A DNA stretch of 64,000 bases from assembly GCA_046351595.1 (NCBI GenBank), contig JAXLYE010000002.1, positions 1,488,001 to 1,552,000 of the forward strand. The letters run 5' to 3'. The notes below the pieces were generated by a model. That model made no database searches. It was not told the origin of the DNA and was given only the letters and a program-made list of their open reading frames with translations. The stretch comes from JAXLYE01 sp046351595 (GTDB lineage: Bacteria; Myxococcota_A; Polyangia; Palsa-1104; JAEUJZ01). A program made the position numbers and the translations under genes. Positions 57,109-64,000 of this stretch are shown here, one piece after another (position 1 is the stretch's first letter; each line of letters begins with the position of its first letter).

Positions 57109-58269
57109 ATGGCCGCCATGCTGATGACCTTCTTCCGCGAAGAGCACGAGCTTTACCGTCGGTCCGTGAGCCAGTTCCTTGAGAAGGAGATCGCGCCCCA
57201 CGCCGAGGAGTGGGAAAAGGCCGAGGAGTTCCCGCGCTGGGTGTTCAAGCGCTGCGGCGAGCTCGGCTTCCTCGGCTCGCACTTCCCCGAGGACTGCGGC
57301 GGCTCGGGCGGCGACTGGTGGTACAGCGCGGTCTGGGGCGAGTGCATGGTCAAGGCACGCAGCGCCGGCGTGGCCATGGCCCTCATGGTGCAGAGCGACA
57401 TGGCGACGCCGATCATCGCCGAGCTCGGGACGCGCGAGCAGAAGGACGAGTTCCTCGCCCCGGCGCTGCGCGGCGACAAGATCGCGGCCCTCGGCGTCTC
57501 CGAGCCGGGCGCCGGCAGCGACGTCGCCAGCATCCGCACCACCGCGCGCAAGGTCGGCGGCGACTACGTCATCAACGGCGCCAAGTGCTGGATCACCAAC
57601 GGCACGCGCGCCGACTTCATCACCCTGGCGGTGCGCACCGGCGCCGAGGGCTCCGGCTTCGGCGGCATCTCGCTCGTCACCTTCCCGACGGACGTCAAGG
57701 GCTTCAAGGTGACGCGCAAGATCAAGAAGATCGGCAACCACGCCTCGGACACCGCCGAGCTGTCCTTCGAGGACTGCAAGATCCCGCAGCGGTACCTCCT
57801 CGGGCAGGAGAACCACGGCTTCTACTACATCATGATGAACTTCCAGGGCGAGCGGCTGATCGCGGCGGTCAGCGCCGTGTCCGGCGCCCAGCAGTGCCTC
57901 GACGAGACGATCAAGTACACCTCCGATCGCACCGCCTTCGGCCGCCCGATCCTCAAGTTCCAGGTCTGGCGCCACACGTTCGCCGAGCTCGCCACCGAGA
58001 TCGAGGCCGCGCGCTGGCTCACCTACCGCGCCGTCGACCTCTTCAACCGCAAGGAGGAGGCGGTCAAAGAGATCACGATGGCCAAGCTCAAGGCCGGCGA
58101 GCTCGCCTGCCGCGTCGCCGACCGCTGCCTGCAGGCGCACGGCGGCTTCGGCTACGCCGAGGAGTTCCCGATCTCGCGCTACTACCGCGACGTCCGCCTG
58201 ATCACCATCGGCGGCGGCACCTCGGAGATCATGAAGGAGATCATCTCCAAGCGCCTCGGCTGGGGCTGA
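57109..58269 (+). CDS. Acyl-CoA dehydrogenase
   Basis: 386 residues from ATG 57109; ATG 57118 and 57124 are close alternatives. It has the normal FAD-dependent fold: LGVSEPGAGSDVASIRTTARK, CWITNGTRADFITLAVRT and ASDTAELSFEDCKIP. Then come YTSDRTAFGRPILKFQVWRHTFAEL, AHGGFGYAEEFPISRYYRDVR and GGGTSEIMKEII. The common catalytic Glu of EGTSE is Gly369. Glu248 in FQGERLIAA instead sits where long-chain and isovaleryl-CoA dehydrogenases carry their base, so the enzyme should be active. It oxidises acyl-CoA to enoyl-CoA and passes electrons to ETF. Confidence 0.9.
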   Translation: MAAMLMTFFREEHELYRRSVSQFLEKEIAPHAEEWEKAEEFPRWVFKRCGELGFLGSHFPEDCGGSGGDWWYSAVWGECMVKARSAGVAMALMVQSDMATPIIAELGTREQKDEFLAPALRGDKIAALGVSEPGAGSDVASIRTTARKVGGDYVINGAKCWITNGTRADFITLAVRTGAEGSGFGGISLVTFPTDVKGFKVTRKIKKIGNHASDTAELSFEDCKIPQRYLLGQENHGFYYIMMNFQGERLIAAVSAVSGAQQCLDETIKYTSDRTAFGRPILKFQVWRHTFAELATEIEAARWLTYRAVDLFNRKEEAVKEITMAKLKAGELACRVADRCLQAHGGFGYAEEFPISRYYRDVRLITIGGGTSEIMKEIISKRLGWG

Positions 58270-58380
58270 GCGCGCGCCGTCGGTATACTGCCTGAATGTC
58301 GGCCGCGGCCGGGCGTCGAACCGGCGTCAGGTGCTGCGGGACTCTGGGGTCCCCGGTCGGTCGACATGGAGGCGCTATCG

Positions 58381-59328
58381 ATGGCCAATGACACGATGAA
58401 CACTCCCCGCTCGTCGCTGCGCTCGCTCGCACGGGCTGCCCTCTGGGCCCTCGGCGCCGCGGCGCTCGCGGTCGGATCGAGCGCCGCCGCCCCGAAGCTG
58501 GCGAGCGCCGAGCCGGCCACCATGCCCGGGGCGAGCGGGCAGGCGGCTGCTCCGGCTCCCGCCCCGCGCCCCGCCCCGAGCAACCGCCAGGGCGAGGCCT
58601 ACACCTTCTCGCTGCGCTTCCTCGGCTCGGTCGACGCGGGCCGCGCCCGCCTGGCGATCGCGCCGCCGCAGAAGCGCGGCGCCGACACCGTGATCCACGT
58701 CGTCGGCGAGGGCGAGGCCGTCGGCTTCGCCAAGGCGCTCACCGGGCTGCACGAGGACTACCGCCTGGTCCTCGACGCCGGCACGCTCTTGCCGCGGCAC
58801 ATGCAGTTCAACGAGACCGGCATGCGCACCCGCACCGCGACGCTGACCATGACCGGCAAGAAGATCGACATCACGGTCAAGCGCCCCGACAGCGAGCGCC
58901 GCGTCATCGCCACCATGCCGAGCGAGCCGGTCGAGCCGGTGGCGGTGCTGCTCATGCTGCGCGCCGCCCGCCTCAAGGACGGCGACAAGCTGGACCTGAC
59001 CTTCATCGACGGCGCCGCGTTCTACCAGGGCACCATCGAGGTCGTCGGTCGCGAGGAGATCCGCACCGCCATCGGCGCGCGCGCCGCGATCAAGCTGGCC
59101 TGCCGCGGCGAGCGCATCAACGAGTTCGGGCAGAAGGTGCCCAACCGCCCGGTGCGCCAGGGCACGGTCTGGGTCTCGGACGACGCCGAGCGGCTGCCGC
59201 TGCGCATCGAGGGCGAGAGCGAGCTCGGTCGAGCCGAGTTCGCCCTGACCAGCTACGACCTCGGCCGCCGCCCCCTGCCCCTGCCCAAGAAGCTCGTCGG
59301 CGTAACCGAGCACCAGGCAGCCGACTGA
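58381..59328 (+). CDS. DUF3108 exported protein
   Basis: 315 residues from ATG 58381 (GGAGG 9 nt upstream; ATG 58366 is less well placed). A signal peptide with a basic N-region covers residues 1-42 (LALGAAALAVGSSAAA). A Pro/Ala-rich linker follows, then a beta-rich DUF3108 domain (about 70-305): GEAYTFSLRFLGSVDAGRARLAI, DYRLVLDAGTLLPRHMQFNETG and GTVWVSDDAERLPLRIEGESELGRAEFALTSYD. The domain is found in many proteobacterial periplasmic proteins with no proven function. A TATACT box at 58284 may be part of its promoter. Confidence 0.8.
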   Translation: MANDTMNTPRSSLRSLARAALWALGAAALAVGSSAAAPKLASAEPATMPGASGQAAAPAPAPRPAPSNRQGEAYTFSLRFLGSVDAGRARLAIAPPQKRGADTVIHVVGEGEAVGFAKALTGLHEDYRLVLDAGTLLPRHMQFNETGMRTRTATLTMTGKKIDITVKRPDSERRVIATMPSEPVEPVAVLLMLRAARLKDGDKLDLTFIDGAAFYQGTIEVVGREEIRTAIGARAAIKLACRGERINEFGQKVPNRPVRQGTVWVSDDAERLPLRIEGESELGRAEFALTSYDLGRRPLPLPKKLVGVTEHQAAD

Positions 59329-59446
59329 CCCCGACCTTCTTCCGTAAGGAGGTGCGGGTGGCGCCGGAGGGAGGGCTCCCGACGCGCAAGCGGCGGGATT
59401 CCCGCAGGCGACAGGTCCCGCACCGTGACTTCCAAGGACTCTGTGC

Positions 59447-59475
59447 TTGACACCAGAGCGGCGATCCAGTTAATT
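59447..59475 (+). promoter_or_regulatory. Sigma-70-type promoter of the rplM-rpsI operon
   Basis: A perfect -35 box TTGACA (59447-59452), a 17-bp spacer and a -10-like TTAATT (59470-59475), about 26 bp before the L13 start. Upstream (59348-59425) are GC hairpins, among them GCGGGA-T-TCCCGC and an enclosing GGTGCGGG/CCCGCACC pair, which may end the DUF3108 transcript. Confidence 0.6.
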
Positions 59476-59501
59476 CCTTGGGCTCTCTAAGGAATCAGCG
59501 C

Positions 59502-59966
59502 ATGTCTACCCCGATTCGACGCACCCCGCAGCTCACCGCCAAGCAGGCCCAGGACAACCGCAAGTGGCACGTTGTCGACGTGGCGGGCCTGACGCTGGGC
59601 CGCGCCGCGACGCAGATCGCGACGCTGCTCCGCGGCAAGCACAAGCCCACCTTCACGCCCAACACCGACTGCGGTGACTTCGTGGTCGTGCTCAATGCCC
59701 AGAAGGTCAACCTGACCGGCAAGAAGCTCGACGACAAGATCTACCGCCACCACTCGCTCTTCCTCGGCGGCCTCAAGGAGCGCCCGGCCAAGGAGATGAT
59801 CGCCACCCGCTCGCACGAGGTCATTCGTCGCGCGGTGTGGGGCATGCTCCCCAAGGGCCCGCTCGGCCGCGTCATCATCAAGAAGCTCAAGGTCTACTCC
59901 GGCGCCGAGCACCGCCACGAGGCGCAGCAGCCGCAGAAGCAGACCTTGAAGACCATGCGTCACTAA
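59502..59966 (+). CDS. rplM: 50S ribosomal protein L13
   Basis: 154 residues from ATG 59502, after TAAGGA. The L13 signature is complete: WHVVDVAGLTLGRAATQIATLLRGKHKPTFTPNTDCGDFVVVLNAQKV, KIYRHHSLFLGGLKE and AVWGMLPKGPLGRVIIKKLKVYSGAEHRHEAQQP. It lacks the longer archaeal-type insertions and has about ten extra N-terminal residues. It assembles early in the large subunit. It forms the usual operon with rpsI, 38 bp downstream. Confidence 0.98.
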   Translation: MSTPIRRTPQLTAKQAQDNRKWHVVDVAGLTLGRAATQIATLLRGKHKPTFTPNTDCGDFVVVLNAQKVNLTGKKLDDKIYRHHSLFLGGLKERPAKEMIATRSHEVIRRAVWGMLPKGPLGRVIIKKLKVYSGAEHRHEAQQPQKQTLKTMRH

Positions 59967-60004
59967 ACGCGCTCAGACGAGCCTGAGAGATCACGAGTTC
60001 GCCA

Positions 60005-60406
60005 ATGGCTAACGTTGACCGAAACGCTGTGTACGCCACCGGCCGCCGCAAGGAGGCCGTTGCGCGTGTGTGGATGATGCCCGGCTCCGGGAAGATCACC
60101 ATCAACCGCCGTGACATCGATAACTTCTTCGGGCGCGCCACCTCGAAGATGATCCTGCGCCAGCCGCTGGAGCTTACCTCCACGACCGGCAACTACGACG
60201 TGTACGTCAACGTTGCCGGCGGCGGCATGACCGGCCAGGCCAACGCCATCAAGCTCGGCATCACGCGCGCGCTGATGAAGATGAACCCGGGGCTGCGCCC
60301 GTCGCTCAAGCAGGCTGGTTACGTCACCCGTGACCCGCGCTGCAAGGAGCGCAAGAAGTACGGACAGCGCGGCGCCCGCGCCCGCTTCCAGTTCTCGAAG
60401 CGCTAA
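60005..60406 (+). CDS. rpsI: 30S ribosomal protein S9
   Basis: 133 residues. YATGRRKEAVARVWMMPGSGKITINRRDIDNFFGR opens the protein; GGGMTGQANAIKLGITRALMKMNP and the C-terminal ERKKYGQRGARARFQFSKR follow. The last Arg contacts tRNA in the P site, and the family ends in KR as here. It is the second gene of the rplM-rpsI operon. Confidence 0.98.
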   Translation: MANVDRNAVYATGRRKEAVARVWMMPGSGKITINRRDIDNFFGRATSKMILRQPLELTSTTGNYDVYVNVAGGGMTGQANAIKLGITRALMKMNPGLRPSLKQAGYVTRDPRCKERKKYGQRGARARFQFSKR

Positions 60407-60706
60407 GCGCGATCGGCTCGCGGCTCGGATCGTCGATCCGGGTCGCGTCGGCTGCTCCCGTCTCGGAGCTCACGACCCCAGGTCGTGCGGCTCCGATGTC
60501 TATTTGTGGAGCGGCCTGGCCGCCGTCCGCCAGGGCGGTTGGTCGCCGTCCCCGCCTCCCTCCGCAACAACGCTTGAGCCTCGGGGCCCGCGATCGTGGA
60601 TCCGGGCCCCGTGGTCGCGGCGTGCGGCTCCCGCCCGGGCGGTCCGCGTCCATCCTGTAGTAAGTCCACGTTGCGCTGGCGATCCCGGCTGGCGCACGAT
60701 CGGATC
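60407..60706. other. Intergenic region with hairpins after rpsI (300 bp)
   Basis: No gene seen. Two hairpins could end the ribosomal operon: CGGATC-GTC-GATCCG (60426-60440) and CACGACC-CCA-GGTCGTG (60471-60487); neither is followed by a T-run. A GATCGTSGATCCGGG-like sequence occurs near 60430 and again near 60591. Confidence 0.4.
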
Positions 60707-61927
60707 ATGCACCGTCGCTTCAACATCACCGGCCCCTGCGTCCCGGGGCGCGACTACATGGTCGACCTGTCGGCGCGGCTCGTGCGGCCGGTGCAGGCGA
60801 TCCGGCGCGGCGAGTCGCTCTTGCTCACGCGCGCCCGGCAGAGCGGCAAGACCACGCTCTTGCGCGAGCTCGCGGCGGCGCTGCGCCGCGAGGGCCTGGC
60901 CGTGGTCCTGTGCGCCATGCAGGTCGCCGAGGATCAGACGCTGACCGGGCTGTGCCGCCACATCGAGGCGACGCTGTCCCGCACCTATCCGCTGCCGAGC
61001 CTGCCCAAGTGGACGCCGATCGAGCCGCAGTCGACCTCGTTCTGCTACTGGCTGGGCGAGGCGCAGCAGAAGCTCGGCAAGCCGCTCGTCCTCATCCTCG
61101 ACGAGTACGACGCGCCGCCGCGCAAGCTGGTGGTGAGCCTCCTGCGCAGCTTCCGCGCCGCGCTGTCGCTGGCCGACGAGCAGCGGCCCTTTGTGCACTC
61201 GCTGACCCTGTGCGGCAAGACGCACGTGCGCGACCTGCGCGACGAGCTGCGCCCGGCGCTCGGCCAGCCGAGCGACGAGCTGCGCGGCACCGGCTCGCTG
61301 TGGAACGTCGCGGTGCCGCTGCCGCTGCCGTCGCTGTCGCGCTCCGAGATCGACACCCTGCTAGATTCTTATACGGCGGACAGCGGCGTGGTCTGGAAGC
61401 GCGAGGCGCGCGACGAGCTGTGGCGCAAGACCCGCGGTCAGCCCTGGCTGGTGAGCCGCATCTGCTACCAGCTCGACGAGCAGCTCGGCATGCCGCGCCG
61501 CCCCGAGATCCAGCCCGGCGACGACGCCGCGGCCGACGCTGCCCCCGCTGGCGCCAGGCCGACCCGGGCCGCCGCCGCCGGCCCGACCGAGCCGAGCCCG
61601 ACCGCGCCGAGCCCGACCGCGCCGGTGCAGCACACCGCGCCGCCGTCCGCCGCCGCCGTGCGCGCCGCCGCCGACCAGATCCTCGAGGAGGACTGCGCCC
61701 ACCTGCTGAGCATCGGTGACCTTGTGGCCGGCCGGCGCGAGGCGCAGGAGATCGTCCAGCGCCTGCTCAGCGGCGAGGAGGTGCCGCTCGTGCGCGCCAA
61801 CGAGGCGCAGTCCTACCTGCTCGACACCGGCCTGCTCGTGCCGTCGGAGTCGGGCCGCTTCGTCGAGCTCCACAACCCGATCTACGAGCGCTACCTCACC
61901 CGCTGGCTGCAGGAGCAGGCGGCCTGA
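60707..61927 (+). CDS. AAA-like (AAA_35-type) ATPase of unknown function
   Basis: 406 residues from ATG 60707. The opening FNITGPCVPGRDYMVDLSARL resembles the AAA-like/AAA_35 and related archaeal-type ATPase families. Walker A is LTRARQSGKTTLLREL (Lys48) and Walker B is LVLILDEYDA near 130. A sensor-like LTLCGKTHVRDLRDEL and an NVAVPLPLPSLSRSEIDTLL helical region follow. A Pro/Thr/Ala repeat linker (about 285-325) separates a C-terminal winged-helix-like part (about 330-406: LSIGDLVAGRREAQEIVQRLLSGEE, YLLDTGLLVPSESGRFVELHNPIYERYL). Relatives are often found in conflict or signalling systems; no partner is obvious here. Confidence 0.65.
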   Translation: MHRRFNITGPCVPGRDYMVDLSARLVRPVQAIRRGESLLLTRARQSGKTTLLRELAAALRREGLAVVLCAMQVAEDQTLTGLCRHIEATLSRTYPLPSLPKWTPIEPQSTSFCYWLGEAQQKLGKPLVLILDEYDAPPRKLVVSLLRSFRAALSLADEQRPFVHSLTLCGKTHVRDLRDELRPALGQPSDELRGTGSLWNVAVPLPLPSLSRSEIDTLLDSYTADSGVVWKREARDELWRKTRGQPWLVSRICYQLDEQLGMPRRPEIQPGDDAAADAAPAGARPTRAAAAGPTEPSPTAPSPTAPVQHTAPPSAAAVRAAADQILEEDCAHLLSIGDLVAGRREAQEIVQRLLSGEEVPLVRANEAQSYLLDTGLLVPSESGRFVELHNPIYERYLTRWLQEQAA

Positions 61928-62060
61928 GGCGTCCTGGCTCCGGGTCGGCTCCGGGTCGCGGCGGCCCGGCGCGCTCAGCGACGCGTCCGCCTGGCGCGGA
62001 TTCGGCGCCCGCGTGAAAAAAAAGCTTGCTGAGCGCGCGCCCTCTGTCGACGATGCCGTA

Positions 62061-63404
<1,344 letters not shown>

Positions 63405-63521
63405 GCGGCGGCGCCCCGGACCCCGGACCTCACTCAAGGGTGCGGGGCCCGGACAGCGACCGGCCAGACCTCCTTTGCCGCGCGCGCCGCGGCCCCAGCC
63501 AAGAGAGCCTCCATAGCCACC

Positions 63522-64000
63522 ATGAGCCACCCGATCCACCCGGCGTCCCCGACGCCCCACCCGACGTCCCTCGCCAGCGCGACCGCCTCGACCTTCACCG
63601 CCGTCGACGAGACGGCCGCGCGCATCCGCGCCTTCCTGCCGCCCGGGGCGCGACCGCGCGTCGCGCTCGTCCTCGGCTCGGGCCTGGGCGCCTATGCCGA
63701 GCAGCTCGAGGGCGCGACCTGTGCGGAGTACGGCGCGCTCGGCCTGCCGCGCTCGGGCGTGCACGGCCACGCCGGCCGCCTGTTCTACGGGCGCAGCCGG
63801 GCTCCCCAAGGCGACGGCGCCGGCCGCGGCGTCGAGATCCTGGCCATGCAGGGCCGCGTCCACGCCTACGAGGGCCACGACCTTTCGACCGTGGTCCTGC
63901 CGGTGCGCGCGCTCATCCGCGCCGGCTGCGAGATCGTGCTCCTGACCAACGCCGCCGGCGGCCTGGGCGAGGGGCTGGTACCGGGCGACCTGGTGCTCAT
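63522..64000 (+). CDS. Purine nucleoside phosphorylase, class II-type (5' part)
   Basis: It starts at ATG 63522 and runs past the window end; 159 residues are visible. A Pro/His/Thr-rich lead of about 28 residues precedes the domain. ALVLGSGLGAYAEQLEG is the phosphate-binding loop. GVHGHAGRLFYGR, ILAMQGRVHAYEGHD and EIVLLTNAAGGLGEGLVPGDLVLI match trimeric purine nucleoside phosphorylase (PunA). It releases hypoxanthine or guanine from nucleosides. It lies 117 bp downstream of the pyrimidine phosphorylase gene, same strand. Confidence 0.92.
   Translation, partial: MSHPIHPASPTPHPTSLASATASTFTAVDETAARIRAFLPPGARPRVALVLGSGLGAYAEQLEGATCAEYGALGLPRSGVHGHAGRLFYGRSRAPQGDGAGRGVEILAMQGRVHAYEGHDLSTVVLPVRALIRAGCEIVLLTNAAGGLGEGLVPGDLVL

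Noticed and set aside
59348..59425. Riboswitch or ribosomal leader before rplM
   Set aside because: Hairpins are present, but they lie upstream of the likely promoter (59447-59475), so they would not be in the rplM transcript, and no known riboswitch core is recognisable.

Overview
The window is about 70% G+C DNA with long, closely packed genes, and its protein set fits a bacterium of the Myxococcota or a related delta-proteobacterial lineage. The supporting signs are a TolQ/TolR-type motor operon with a HEAT-repeat lipoprotein, an FHA-CHAT protein, Asn-Pro lipoprotein linkers, a FecR-type surface protein, a tandem microcompartment-domain protein and a major vault protein (MVP) homologue. This placement is inferred from gene content only. 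I saw no rRNA, tRNA or CRISPR.

Layout. 1-11.4 kb: an HdrD-like Fe-S electron-transfer protein, a FecR/beta-barrel protein, a radical-SAM-like protein divergent from a PP2C phosphatase, a YgfZ-type folate protein, an aryl-CoA ligase, a 50-residue secreted peptide and a methyltransferase. 11.6-31.1 kb: an S9 peptidase, MutS, a lipid/hydrolase pair, DUF3105, TesB, a PfpI-PNPOx fusion, a YihY membrane protein, a beta-helix lipoprotein, a pterin operon (FolB, RibD-C reductase, PTPS-like), Mfd and rubredoxin. 31.1-39.2 kb: a lone BMC-domain protein, a QueA-like/SDR operon facing an XRE-cupin regulator, two divergent citrate synthases around an operator array, and a VWA protein with a histone-H1-like tail. 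39.3-46.05 kb: an MVP gene split by an integrative element. 46.3-53.1 kb: cupin, HEAT lipoprotein, two ExbD/TolR proteins, one TolQ/MotA protein and FHA-CHAT. 53.3-64 kb: LepB-LepA, an RHH protein, an acyl-CoA dehydrogenase, DUF3108, ribosomal L13-S9, an AAA-like ATPase and two nucleoside phosphorylases (the second cut by the window end).

The main discovery candidate is the split vault gene. The N-terminal vault repeats (46049 down to about 44487) and the last repeat, shoulder, cap helix and cap ring (40737 down to 39343) lie 3.75 kb apart. They are separated by a tyrosine recombinase, an M49-like metallopeptidase and a HIT protein. The insert is bounded by a perfect 20-bp direct repeat at 40737-40756 and 44486-44505. 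Removing the insert with one repeat copy rejoins the two halves exactly in frame into a 985-residue MVP.

The second is a regular array of five 18-bp palindromes with a 21-bp period (36125-36226). It lies between a citrate synthase gene and a divergent gene encoding a citrate synthase fused to a DNA-binding helix-turn-helix domain, and so suggests a metabolic enzyme acting as its own regulator.
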